Shown piece by piece: positions 8,046 to 16,278 of a DNA stretch of 57,860 nucleotides (positions within the stretch are counted from its first letter, which is position 1; each line of letters starts with the position of its first letter). The translations under genes and the position numbers were made by a program. The stretch comes from an uncultured Clostridia bacterium (lineage in GTDB: Bacteria > Bacillota > Clostridia > Christensenellales > UBA1242): contig CAKVMD010000008.1 of NCBI GenBank assembly GCA_934771475.1, positions 1 through 57,860 of the forward strand, read 5' to 3'. The notes under the pieces were generated by a model that saw only the letters and a program-made list of their open reading frames with translations, ran no database searches and was not told where the DNA came from.

Positions 8046-9161
8046 ATGAAAACTTTAATAATCACGATGACTTGCGGAGAGGGGCACAACCAAATTGCGA
8101 AAGGCATCAAAGCAGAACTTGATAGTCGCGGGCAAGATAATAAAATTATACAACTTTATGGATATAGCGAAAAAGAAGTAAAAAGACAAAACAAACTTTT
8201 TTTGTTTGCAAGTAAACGCATTCCACACATCTATGGCTCTATATGGCATAGATTAAGGAAAAGACCTATTGATAAGCCATCTTCAATAATTCGTGGCGCA
8301 ATAAATCAATGCAAAGACTATGTATTAAAAGAAATACAAGAATATAAACCCGATAATATAATTTGCGTTCATACAAATGCTGGCGCTGTTGTTGATTACC
8401 TAAAAAAGCAGGGATACTTAAATGGCATAAAAACTTACGGAGTCGTCTTTGATTATTGCTTGTGCCCTTATTGGGAATTTAGTCGTGGGCTTGATTATGT
8501 CATTTTGCCCGCCGACTATATGGTTTCGGACATAAAGGAGCGGGGGTTTAGAGATGAACAAATTTTGACCCTCGGTTTGCCGGTTGACCCAAAGTACACT
8601 AAAAAGTTGGATAAACTCGAAACGCGAAAAGAGTTGGGGTTAGAAAGAGATGCTTTTGTCATAGTTCTTTATAGTGGCGGTAATTGTTTGAGCGGTGCAT
8701 ATAAACTTATAAGACAACTTGAAAAGTGCAAACAAAACATTCAAATAGTTGCTATTTGTGGACGCAATAAAAAAGAGTATAATAAAATAAAAAAATATAT
8801 TCTCAAAAAACATATAAACAATATCGTGCTTGAAGGCTTTTGCACGAAACTTGATATGTATTATTCGGCAAGCGATTTGGTTTTCACTCGCGGTGGTGGC
8901 ATGGGACTGACCGAACAAATCAATAAAAACATACCTTTTGTTTTGAGAGAAAAACTTATTATAAATGAAGACATAAATAAAAGGCTTTTTGCCGACATGG
9001 GGCTGGGGCTTGCAATGGATAAAGTTTCCGAGGCGCCTAAAATCGTAGAAGAATTGATTAATAATCCTAAGAAACTAAGCAGTATGTCTAAAAAGGCAGA
9101 AGAAATTGCAAAACCTAATTCAACAAAAGATTTGGTTGACTTTGTGTTGAGCACTAAATAA
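8046..9161 (+). CDS. GT28-family glycosyltransferase (MGDG synthase/UgtP-like)
   Basis: A 371-residue glycosyltransferase of the GT-B fold. The N-terminus MKTLIITMTCGEGHNQIAKGIKAEL matches the glycine/histidine loop of MGDG synthase and processive diacylglycerol glucosyltransferases, and the C-terminal half carries the sugar-nucleotide site (VLEGFC, then YYSASDLVFTRGGGMGLTEQINKNIPFV), as in MurG and UgtP. It would transfer a sugar from a UDP-donor to a membrane lipid on the inner face of the membrane. AGAGGGGG lies before ATG 8046. It stands alone, so lipid acceptor and product are unknown. Confidence 0.85.
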   Translation: MKTLIITMTCGEGHNQIAKGIKAELDSRGQDNKIIQLYGYSEKEVKRQNKLFLFASKRIPHIYGSIWHRLRKRPIDKPSSIIRGAINQCKDYVLKEIQEYKPDNIICVHTNAGAVVDYLKKQGYLNGIKTYGVVFDYCLCPYWEFSRGLDYVILPADYMVSDIKERGFRDEQILTLGLPVDPKYTKKLDKLETRKELGLERDAFVIVLYSGGNCLSGAYKLIRQLEKCKQNIQIVAICGRNKKEYNKIKKYILKKHINNIVLEGFCTKLDMYYSASDLVFTRGGGMGLTEQINKNIPFVLREKLIINEDINKRLFADMGLGLAMDKVSEAPKIVEELINNPKKLSSMSKKAEEIAKPNSTKDLVDFVLSTK

Positions 9162-9239
9162 AAAACAAGACTTAGAGCGATAATGTGGAGTTGAAGAAAA
9201 GGGCTTTCCTGTAAAGGTTGGCATATCGGAGGACAGATA

Positions 9240-9584
9240 ATGAAGACATATTATTTCAGATTGAATGAAGAGCCATTTGAAAGCATAAAATCTGGTGCAA
9301 AAACCATTGAAATGCGTCTCAATGATGAGAAAAGGCAGTTGCTATGCTGTGGCGACCAAATTATTTTTGTTAAGCGTGATGACGAGAAAATGCAGATTGC
9401 AACAAGAGTTATTGGGCTTCACAAGTTTAAAAATTTTGAAGAACTTTATGGACATTTTGATAAAAAGGTGCTAGGTTACAAAGAAAATGAAACAGCAAAG
9501 CCTAGCGATATGTCAAAGTATTATGATAAGGATGAGATAGATAAGTTTGGAGTTTTAGGGATAGAAATTGAACTCATTAACTAA
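9240..9584 (+). CDS. ASCH-domain protein
   Basis: A 114-residue single-domain protein. The start FRLNEEPFESIKSGAKTIEMRLND and the strand GDQIIFVKRDD are the hallmark of the ASCH fold, which is related to PUA RNA-binding domains; small members such as YqfB remove acetyl groups from modified cytidine. The Lys-Thr-Ile-Glu-x-Arg signature expected around the pocket is present. GGAGG is seven bases before ATG. It follows the glycosyltransferase by 78 bases and may be co-transcribed. The exact substrate cannot be told. Confidence 0.8.
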   Translation: MKTYYFRLNEEPFESIKSGAKTIEMRLNDEKRQLLCCGDQIIFVKRDDEKMQIATRVIGLHKFKNFEELYGHFDKKVLGYKENETAKPSDMSKYYDKDEIDKFGVLGIEIELIN

Positions 9585-9665
9585 GAAATCGTGAATAAAA
9601 CTTTTAAAAACGAAAAACGATTTTGATATTTTATTATAGTGTGGTATATTAATCATGGAGAACTT

Positions 9666-9896
9666 ATGAAAGTATATTAAGGCAAAAGAGTCCTAGAAAT
9701 CGTAAAGGAAGTCGAAAACCGCTCGGGTGAAAAGTTCAATCTCACTTTTGGAGAATGCAAAAGTGGAGATGTTTCGTTTCTTGTGTGCAACAATGATAAA
9801 TTGACCAAACAGTTTGGTTTTTGTTCTGAAAAGAAATTGCCACAAATGATTGATGACCAATTTAAATTAAATGATATGAAAAATAGAAAATATTAA
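9666..9896 (+). pseudogene. galE: Relic of UDP-glucose 4-epimerase C-terminus
   Basis: ATG 9666, preceded by GGAGAA, is followed after four codons by TAA, but the same frame then continues for 70 codons with GKRVLEIVKEVENRSGEKFN and a later SGDVSFLVCNNDKLTKQFGF. This is the end of GalE-type NAD-dependent epimerases, where an 'SV.EVI.A.E..SGK' helix is followed by 'RRPGD....D..KA...LGW'. The Rossmann fold and catalytic YxxxK are missing, and the proline before GD is lost. It is a short remnant that still has a start signal. Confidence 0.75.
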
Positions 9897-10066
9897 ATTA
9901 TAAAAATAAGACAAATAATAAAATAAAAAATAAATTTTCAAAATAAATAAAATAAATTAAAATAAATAATAAAAATTAAAGAAAAAATGCTGAAATATTT
10001 AATTAATTGAAAATTAATATTAAAATAAATTAATAAAAAACTTTTCAATTAAATTTAGGCAATTTT
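9897..10066. other. Extremely AT-rich, low-complexity stretch
   Basis: About 170 bases almost entirely of A and T, with many AAATAA-type words and no reading frame of note. It follows the galE relic and ends at a strong hairpin terminator. It may be decayed sequence. Confidence 0.7.
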
Positions 10067-10103
10067 AAAGGCTATGAATAAATTATTATCCATAGCCTTT
10101 TTT
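10067..10103 (+). terminator. Rho-independent terminator
   Basis: AAAGGCTATG pairs perfectly with CATAGCCTTT around a 14-base loop, followed by further T. No intact gene ends directly before it, so it is probably left from the lost gene behind the galE relic. Confidence 0.85.
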
Positions 10104-10286
10104 ACATAATTTTGTATTTAAGCGCAACAAGAAATTTAAGTAAAAAAATAGTAAAAAAATTTAATATAAGCCTTGAAAATTACGGAAAAGAAAATATCAG
10201 TATTATTTTGTTTTTCCGATTTTAATGATTTTTTATTGGTGATTTTTGCAAATATTTTATAATTAAATAATCATAATAAGATTTAA

Positions 10287-10496
10287 TTGATAAACCAAAA
10301 TTTCAATTTGCGAATAAATATTTCTATGGAAAAAGATAAGCTAAATTTATGTGGAGAAGAAATTGTCTCGCTAGGCGGTTCAATAGCCCTTGTGCTCGGG
10401 CGAAAATATTGCAAAAATGATTTACGCAAAATAAGGCTTCTGCTTCAAACTATTGCGGGTGGCATACTTACGATTGAAATTGAAGAGCGCCACTAG
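10287..10496 (+). CDS. Small hypothetical protein
   Basis: A frame of up to 69 codons starting at TTG 10287, or 56 codons from ATG 10326; neither start has a clear ribosome binding site, so the start is uncertain. The product would have a polar N-terminus, a LGGSIALVLGRKY helix and a LRKIRLLLQTIAGGILTIEIEE helix, in a pattern seen in short helical clostridial proteins. I do not recognise the family. Its stop TAG overlaps the stop of spmB on the opposite strand. The bases from 10104 to 10286 before it hold no other gene. Confidence 0.45.
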   Translation: MINQNFNLRINISMEKDKLNLCGEEIVSLGGSIALVLGRKYCKNDLRKIRLLLQTIAGGILTIEIEERH

Positions 10497-10999
10497 ATAA
10501 TTTTACATAATAGGCAGGCGACCACTGAGCCAACAAGTGAGCAGATAAGTGCGACTGGTATTGCGTACAAAAGTTTTTTCACCTTTGTTTGTGAAATGTA
10601 CACGGTGGTTACATAAAAGATTGTTTCACTACACCCTAGTATCACACAAGCGCATCGCGAGATATAAGAGTCTGCACCGTATCTTACTAAAACATCATTT
10701 AAAAGCGCGTAACTGCCTGACCCAGTAAACGGACGCAAAAGGACAAGTTCAACTAGTTCGTTTGGAATGCCCAAAAGATTAAATACCGGGGAGAGCGCGA
10801 TGGCAAGAAGGTCTTTTATTCCGCTTATTCGTAAAAGCGCGACAGCAATCATTATTGTGGCAATATATGGGAAAATATCAATCACAAGGGGAATTGATTT
10901 TTTAGCACCTTTAACAAAAGTGTCATAGCATGGCACTTTTTTATATTTAGCGTAACAAAAAATCAAGATAAAAATTATTGGAATAATATAACCGCTCAT
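10493..10999 (-). CDS. spmB: Spore maturation protein B
   Basis: A 168-residue membrane protein with four to five helices. It belongs to the nucleoside-recognition (Gate) family; the segments PLVIDIFPYIATIMIAVALLRISG, LLRPFTGSGSYALLNDV and LGCSETIFYVTTVYISQ are typical of SpmB. In spore formers SpmA and SpmB are needed for full dehydration of the spore core. Its ATG overlaps the stop of spmA (ATGA), so the two are translationally coupled. It converges on the small gene at 10287 with overlapping stops. Confidence 0.92.
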   Translation of the reverse strand: MSGYIIPIIFILIFCYAKYKKVPCYDTFVKGAKKSIPLVIDIFPYIATIMIAVALLRISGIKDLLAIALSPVFNLLGIPNELVELVLLRPFTGSGSYALLNDVLVRYGADSYISRCACVILGCSETIFYVTTVYISQTKVKKLLYAIPVALICSLVGSVVACLLCKII

Positions 11000-11574
11000 T
11001 TTTTCCTCGCTTTTATTTTCTCATGCACTTTGCCGAAAAGTTTTACTAGACAAATGCCTAGCGTGAAAGTGCACAGCGTGGCAAGAAGGGTTGGCAAAAT
11101 AATGTCTCCCGGGCTTGTAGACCCGGCCGATGCACGCAAACCTATCACAGTCGATGGGAGAAGTTGAATTGATGTTGCGTTTATGACTATAAGCATAATT
11201 ATGGCAGGCGTGGCAATTCCTTTTCCGTCATCAAGGCGTTTCATGGCAGAAATTCCCATAGGCGTGGCGGCGTTTCCAAGCCCCAGCATATTTGCGCTCA
11301 TATTAAGGGCTATCAGTTTTTCGGCTTCTGGGTCGTCAAGTTTAAAAAGTCTTTTTATAAGCGGTCTTAAAAGTTTTGCAAGTTTTTCTCCAAGCCCGCT
11401 TGCGTCAACTATCTCCAATATGCCAAGCCAAACCGCATACACGCCACAAAGTTCTATTGAAAGTTTAAGTGCGCCGTTTGAAGCCTCAATCATGCTTCCA
11501 AGCACGCTCGAAGGGTCGCTCCAAAATAAAAAGCAAATAGAGCCGAGCATCATAACAAACCAAATTCTATTCAT
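10996..11574 (-). CDS. spmA: Spore maturation protein A
   Basis: A 192-residue partner of SpmB with the same nucleoside-recognition fold. Diagnostic stretches are MNRIWFVMMLGSICF at the start, ELCGVYAVWLGILEI, and LNMSANMLGLGNAATPMGI followed by AMKRLDD. It has five or so membrane helices. AAAGGAAT lies upstream of ATG 11574. With spmB it forms a two-gene unit transcribed away from tatD, and it is the clearest sign in the window that the organism sporulates or descends from spore formers. Confidence 0.93.
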   Translation of the reverse strand: MNRIWFVMMLGSICFLFWSDPSSVLGSMIEASNGALKLSIELCGVYAVWLGILEIVDASGLGEKLAKLLRPLIKRLFKLDDPEAEKLIALNMSANMLGLGNAATPMGISAMKRLDDGKGIATPAIIMLIVINATSIQLLPSTVIGLRASAGSTSPGDIILPTLLATLCTFTLGICLVKLFGKVHEKIKARKK

Positions 11575-11698
11575 GTGATATTTTATTCCTTTTAACTATT
11601 GTTTAGAAATGTTTTCAAAAGGCAGAGCGCGAAAAAATTATTAGGTCTTATATTTTTTATGACAAATCGCTTAAAAAGGCGAAAAATATTGGATAAAT

Positions 11699-11727
11699 TT
11701 GACTTTTTGCGCTTGCCCGGTTAAAAT
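11699..11727 (+). promoter_or_regulatory. Promoter of tatD-rsmA
   Basis: TTGACT (11699-11704), 17 bases, TAAAAT (11722-11727), about 20 bases before the tatD ATG. Confidence 0.7.
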
Positions 11728-11746
11728 AAGAATAAAGGATAGAAAA

Positions 11747-12514
11747 ATGTTAATAGATACCCATGCGCACCTTACAGATAGCGCTTTTGATGAAGATAGA
11801 GAAGAAATAATAAGAAAAGCAAAAGAAAGCACGGTCGAGAAAATCATCACTTCTGGTTTTAACTTGCCTTCCTCTTTGGACGCAGTGAAACTTTGCCATG
11901 ACTATGAAAGCTTGTTTGCTTCGGTGGGCGTATATCCCGAAAACATAAATGAATTGACTGACGAGTGCATGAGTAATCTTTCCACGCTTGCAGACGACAG
12001 AAAAGTGGTAGCAATAGGAGAAATCGGCTTGCAATATACTGAGGGAATGCCAGACAAAAATGCTCAAAAAATGGGATTTGTAAATCAGATAAAACTTGCT
12101 TACAGCAAAAAGAAACCAGTGGTCATTCATTGTAGAGAGGCTTATGGCGATACACTTGAAATTCTAAAACAAAATAAGACCTTTCTTGAATATGGTGGCA
12201 CAATGCATTGCTTTGGTGGAAGCGAAGAGGTGGCAAAAGAACTTTTAAAACTAGGTTTATACATCTCTGTTGGCGGAGTATCAACATTTAAAAATGCCGA
12301 AAGACTGCGAGAGACGATTAAAAGCATTCCGCTTGAAAGAATAATTTTGGAAACTGATTGCCCTTATCTTACGCCCGCGCCATTTAGGGGGAAACGAAAC
12401 AGCCCCGCAAACATTCCGCTTATCGCAGAAAACTTGGCGCACATAAAAGGCGTCAGCGTGGAAGAAGTGGCGCGTGTTACCACAGAAAATGCAAGGAGAC
12501 TTTTTAAAATATGA
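11747..12514 (+). CDS. tatD: TatD-family metal-dependent hydrolase/DNase
   Basis: A 255-residue TIM-barrel metallohydrolase. Metal ligands are seen in IDTHAHLTD (HxH), GEIGL (Glu), VIHCREA (His), MHCFGG (His) and ETDCPYLTPAPFRGKRNSP (Asp). TatD enzymes are 3'-5' DNases or exonucleases tied to repair. The usual EIGLDY reads EIGLQYTEG here, so one position next to the metal Glu differs. ATG 11747 follows AAAGGAT and leaves a normal leader after the promoter; the longer frame starts inside the -35 box. The gene overlaps rsmA by four bases, a pairing seen across Bacillota. Confidence 0.92.
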   Translation: MLIDTHAHLTDSAFDEDREEIIRKAKESTVEKIITSGFNLPSSLDAVKLCHDYESLFASVGVYPENINELTDECMSNLSTLADDRKVVAIGEIGLQYTEGMPDKNAQKMGFVNQIKLAYSKKKPVVIHCREAYGDTLEILKQNKTFLEYGGTMHCFGGSEEVAKELLKLGLYISVGGVSTFKNAERLRETIKSIPLERIILETDCPYLTPAPFRGKRNSPANIPLIAENLAHIKGVSVEEVARVTTENARRLFKI

Positions 12515-13299
12515 ATTTTAACCACCAATTTAAGAAAAAATTTGGACAGAATTTTATAAGTGATAAAAATTTGTTAAACGCAATAGTTGCCGATGCCAAC
12601 GTTACAAAAGAGGATAGCGTTCTCGAAATCGGCGCAGGGGCGGGGACTCTTACCTCGGCGATAAGTGAAAGGGCAAAAGAGGTTGTAAGTTTCGAAATTG
12701 ACCCCGATTTGAAAGAACATTTGGAAAATCTAAATCTTCAAAATGTCAAATTTGTCTTTGAAGATGTTATGAGCGTCCCTCTTGATAAAATTGAAAATTG
12801 TTTCAAGGGCGGGTATAAAATGATTGCAAATCTACCTTACTACATTACCACCCCAATTATCTTTAAATTTTTAAACGGTTCGCAAAAGATAGAAAGTTTG
12901 ACTATTATGGTTCAAAAAGAGGTGGCGGAGCGAATAGTCGCGCAAAGCGGAAGCAAAGATTATGGCGTTTTATCCGTCATGATTGCTTTCTTCGGTGAAG
13001 CGGAGATTACGCGCATTGTTAAGAGAAATATGTTTTACCCAATCCCTAATGTGGACTCTGCGATTGTAAATATTAAAATCAATAGAGATAAGTTTGCGTC
13101 TATTGATGGAGAAAAATTTTACTCGTTTATTGGCGGATGCTTTGCTATGCGAAGAAAAACCCTCAAAAACAATTTGATTAAATTGCTGGGCGCTGATAGC
13201 CAGAATTTAAGTAGGATTCCCGAAAATCTGCTCGCCTTGCGTCCAGAGATGCTAAGCCTTAACGATTTTGTTAATCTTTTTGAAATAATTTATAAATAA
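12511..13299 (+). CDS. rsmA: 16S rRNA dimethyladenosine transferase
   Basis: A 262-residue SAM-dependent methyltransferase that dimethylates two adjacent adenines in helix 45 near the 3' end of 16S rRNA. Motifs in order: KKFGQNFISDKN at the N-terminus, VLEIGAGAGTLT (SAM site), ISFEIDPDL-like acidic loop (VVSFEIDPDL), and ANLPYYITTPI (motif IV, NLPY). The C-terminal helical domain ends in ALRPEMLSLNDFVNLF. Its ATG overlaps the tatD stop, so it is translated by coupling. Confidence 0.96.
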   Translation: MNFNHQFKKKFGQNFISDKNLLNAIVADANVTKEDSVLEIGAGAGTLTSAISERAKEVVSFEIDPDLKEHLENLNLQNVKFVFEDVMSVPLDKIENCFKGGYKMIANLPYYITTPIIFKFLNGSQKIESLTIMVQKEVAERIVAQSGSKDYGVLSVMIAFFGEAEITRIVKRNMFYPIPNVDSAIVNIKINRDKFASIDGEKFYSFIGGCFAMRRKTLKNNLIKLLGADSQNLSRIPENLLALRPEMLSLNDFVNLFEIIYK

Positions 13300-13315
13300 A
13301 TTCTTTCGCATTTTG

Positions 13316-13344
13316 TTGATATTTGTATTTTTATTTGTTATAAT
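13316..13344 (+). promoter_or_regulatory. Promoter of VirB6-like gene
   Basis: TTGATA (13316-13321), 17 bases, TATAAT (13339-13344). It gives the next gene its own transcript separate from rsmA. Confidence 0.75.
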
Positions 13345-13379
13345 GTAAATAAATAATCTATGAAAAGGGGGCTGTCTTT

Positions 13380-15896
13380 GTGAATTTGTTAAACAAAATG
13401 GGCTTTTGGGATAACATAGGTACGCTTTTTGATGTAATTCCCAAAATTATTTATTACCTTTATGCTTGTCTTGCCAGTGGTGTTGACGCTCTTCAAGCCC
13501 TCGTAAGAAAACTTGCAGGTCTTGATTCTTATTGGTCTGCAACTGCTGCTGGGGGAAGTAATTCTCTGGTAACTGGCAGAGACCCACTGAGCGAATTTGT
13601 TTATGGAATTTTGGGCGTAGGGCCAAGCGCATCAGTTTATAAAGCACTAAACACTGTCTTTTGGTCTCTCGCAATCTTTGGACTTATCATGCTTGTAGTC
13701 AGCACCATGATTGCAATTATCAAATCTCATTATAAAGAAGACACTGCTGCTACCAGCCCTTGGAAATACATATACACAGCCATTAAAGCAATCCTCACAT
13801 TTGTCGCAATCCCTGTCGTTGTTGTTATTGGAATGCAACTTTCAACATTCGCCCTCAACACCCTTGACAGAATTATCGCAGGCTCAGCAGGCGAGGGTGC
13901 AATCACTGGCATTTATGGTGGTGATGTTGCCACTAGGCTTGAATATGACGACGAGACAAACACCTATGCTCATTACGATTTCTTTGGTGCCCGAGATTTT
14001 ACAACCAGCACACCTTTTAGCGGAATGCTTTTTAAAGCCGCGGGCTATAACGCTAATCGTATGAGAACGGGCTCTTATTCGGTTAATGATTTAAAAAGTT
14101 TGACAAATTCAATTTTTGGACAAACAAGCGACCAAAGCACAGAATATGCAGCATATCAAGTAGACTATGCTTTCTCAAATTGCTTGATGTTCAAAAAGGA
14201 GAATAGACCAAAATATCAACAATGGGTTAAAGAATTAAGTAATTACGTTAATGTTAAGCTTTTGGATGTTTTCCAACTTGACAATATTGAAGGTTTTTCA
14301 AAATGGGATGTTTCAGTTGTATGGCTGTTTTATGACCTTTGGCATTTCAACTTTATTGTTGGCTTCGCTGGGGTAACCACGTGTTTTGGAGTTATGGTTT
14401 CCATCGTGTTTGGACTTTTGACAAGACTTATCAAAGGTGCGGCGTTATTCTTGATATTCCCTGCACTTCTGGGTATTGCGCCCATGGACAACTTTAAAGC
14501 GTTCCAATCCTGGGGAACTCAATTCATGCAGTTGGTTCTTATGGTATTCGGTGCAATACTGGGCATGAACTTGTTACTGCTGGTTCTTCCATATATACAA
14601 AATATAAGTTTCTTCAATCCTAATGTTCTCCCACTTAATGTTTTAAATGCCATTATGGATGTCGTTATATTAATTGTCGGACTTCAAATGGCAAAAGATT
14701 TCATCAACATTGTCAATGGCTTTGTTGGCGGAGCAGATGCTGTTGCCGCCGGAGAGGGCGCAAAAGATGGCGCGTGGAAAGCAATGGTTTCAGGCGCAAA
14801 GACAGCTGTTGGCGCTGGAAAAGTTGGAGTAGGCGTGATTGCCGCAGGCACAAAGGGTGCTGTCGGAATTGGCAAGGGAATAAAACATGCAGTGGATAGA
14901 CGCAAAAACCCAGGTATTGGCGGTCAAATTGCGACTGAAAATACAGAGGTAAGACGCAGGAAAACTGATTTGGATACCGCTCAAAGGAATTTGACAAACG
15001 CCCAAGAAAGACAGCGTTCTGCACAACAAGATATAAATGATTTTGAAAATGCTCAAAGAGTTCTTGATGACTTAGACGCGGGTGGCGCTAGGGAGGCAAG
15101 GCAAATTCAAGCTTATAGGAGAGCGCATTCAAGTGAAACAGTTGGTATGAGTGATGCTGATGTTTCGGCTAAGGCAAGAGCCGAGGCTACAAATATTCAA
15201 GCCTCTATTGATAAGCCTTTGGCAGATGCGAAACTAATAGCAAGTACCACTGATATTAGTGCTGCTCAATTACAAATTGATACTCTCTCTGGCGAAGGAA
15301 CTGGTAGCATTCAAGAAGCACAAAAAGCGCGCTCTGAAACCATTAAAAGAGCTGAAAGAATGGGCTATGAAGTTAAGGGCGACAGGTCAGGAGTTGTAAA
15401 AAAATCTATCTGGGGCAAATTTGCCGAGGAAACTGGTGTTTACGATGAAGACGGAAACATGCTTGATAAAGATGGCAAAGTAACAACCGACACTAGCAAA
15501 CAAGCCAAAAAGAGACAAGAAGGCACCGGTATCAGAGGCGGAGTGCAAAGAGCCGGAGAAGATATTGCTGGCTTTGGTAAGAATTTCGGTAAAAAATTTA
15601 TGGAATCTGTTTCATGGAGTAGCATTGGTAAGAACATTGCCGATGGATTTGCTAAATCTGCCAACGCAGGCTTCCAATCTGCTGGAATTGACAAGCTTAC
15701 AAAAGACCTTATTGATGTAGCGAAAACAACCAAACAAACTACATTCAAAAAATCTGAGGCTTATGAAGGCAAGGAAGGCGACAAGCTTACTAAACAAGTT
15801 GCACAAGAGCAAAAACAAAGAGACGAAAAGATGCAAGAACTTCTCGAAAAGATTGCCGAAAACACTACACCAAAATCAGATGGATCTTCCAGATAG
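13380..15896 (+). CDS. VirB6/TrbL-like polytopic membrane protein with long coiled-coil tail
   Basis: An 838-residue protein. The N-terminal half has about eight membrane helices in the layout of VirB6/TrbL-type conjugation channel proteins of Gram-positive elements: an early helix, a TLNTVFWSLAIFGLIMLVV region, a polar extracytoplasmic loop (about 190-310), then GAALFLIFPALLGIAPMDNF and a last helix before a Gly/Ala-rich segment (about 445-500). From about 510 on it is hydrophilic with coiled-coil stretches and a Lys/Glu tail. GTG 13380 follows AAGGGGG; ATG 13399 is out of frame with no better site. No VirB4, VirD4 or relaxase lies nearby. Role in DNA transfer is therefore inference; it may be a domesticated or dispersed component. 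Confidence 0.7.
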   Translation: MNLLNKMGFWDNIGTLFDVIPKIIYYLYACLASGVDALQALVRKLAGLDSYWSATAAGGSNSLVTGRDPLSEFVYGILGVGPSASVYKALNTVFWSLAIFGLIMLVVSTMIAIIKSHYKEDTAATSPWKYIYTAIKAILTFVAIPVVVVIGMQLSTFALNTLDRIIAGSAGEGAITGIYGGDVATRLEYDDETNTYAHYDFFGARDFTTSTPFSGMLFKAAGYNANRMRTGSYSVNDLKSLTNSIFGQTSDQSTEYAAYQVDYAFSNCLMFKKENRPKYQQWVKELSNYVNVKLLDVFQLDNIEGFSKWDVSVVWLFYDLWHFNFIVGFAGVTTCFGVMVSIVFGLLTRLIKGAALFLIFPALLGIAPMDNFKAFQSWGTQFMQLVLMVFGAILGMNLLLLVLPYIQNISFFNPNVLPLNVLNAIMDVVILIVGLQMAKDFINIVNGFVGGADAVAAGEGAKDGAWKAMVSGAKTAVGAGKVGVGVIAAGTKGAVGIGKGIKHAVDRRKNPGIGGQIATENTEVRRRKTDLDTAQRNLTNAQERQRSAQQDINDFENAQRVLDDLDAGGAREARQIQAYRRAHSSETVGMSDADVSAKARAEATNIQASIDKPLADAKLIASTTDISAAQLQIDTLSGEGTGSIQEAQKARSETIKRAERMGYEVKGDRSGVVKKSIWGKFAEETGVYDEDGNMLDKDGKVTTDTSKQAKKRQEGTGIRGGVQRAGEDIAGFGKNFGKKFMESVSWSSIGKNIADGFAKSANAGFQSAGIDKLTKDLIDVAKTTKQTTFKKSEAYEGKEGDKLTKQVAQEQKQRDEKMQELLEKIAENTTPKSDGSSR

Positions 15897-15918
15897 ATTT
15901 AAGTGTAAAAGCGTTTTT

Positions 15919-15957
15919 AAAACAGACAAGATCACTATTGATTTTGTCTGTTTTTTA
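15919..15957 (+). terminator. Terminator after VirB6-like gene
   Basis: AAAACAGACAA pairs with TTGTCTGTTTT around a 14-base loop, then more T. The stem overlaps the -35 box of the following gene. Confidence 0.85.
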
Positions 15958-15966
15958 TGTTAAAAT
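15938..15966 (+). promoter_or_regulatory. Promoter of the tail-module gene
   Basis: TTGATT (15938-15943), 17 bases, TAAAAT (15961-15966), embedded in the preceding terminator hairpin. Confidence 0.6.
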
Positions 15967-15981
15967 ATTTTAGAGGTTAAT

Positions 15982-16221
15982 ATGAAAATATTTAGAAACA
16001 TTGTGGATGGATTTGTTAAATTTGTTTCAAATGTAAATGATTCTTTTGGGTTTAAGTATTGTGATGGTGTCAAGGATATTTTCGGCTCGTTAAGATGTGC
16101 TAAAAGAGAAGACCAGTTAAGTGGTGAAAAATTAAGGCAAAATATCGCAAAAGAAAAAAAGGAAAGGGACGAGCGCATAATTGCTCTTTTAGAAGAAATT
16201 GAATCTCGCACGAGAGGATAA
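15982..16221 (+). CDS. Small protein homologous to the C-terminal tail of the VirB6-like protein
   Basis: A 79-residue soluble protein. Its start FRNIVDGFVKFVSN aligns with GKNIADGFAKSAN near residue 750 of the upstream 838-residue protein, and its end GEKLRQNIAKEKKERDERII aligns with GDKLTKQVAQEQKQRDEKMQ near the latter's C-terminus; both close with a LLE-[EK]-I helix. So it is a stand-alone copy of the last 90 or so residues of its neighbour. AGAGG lies six bases before ATG. A shared binding partner, or pairing between the two tails as a coiled coil, is a reasonable inference. I know of no named family. Confidence 0.7.
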   Translation: MKIFRNIVDGFVKFVSNVNDSFGFKYCDGVKDIFGSLRCAKREDQLSGEKLRQNIAKEKKERDERIIALLEEIESRTRG

Positions 16222-16227
16222 AATCAC

Positions 16228-16256
16228 TTGCATTTTTATCTAAAAAGTGATAAAAT
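16228..16256 (+). promoter_or_regulatory. Promoter of mscL
   Basis: TTGCAT (16228-16233), 17 bases, TAAAAT (16251-16256), 22 bases before ATG 16279. Confidence 0.65.
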
Positions 16257-16278
16257 CGCAATGAAAACGGAGGATAAA

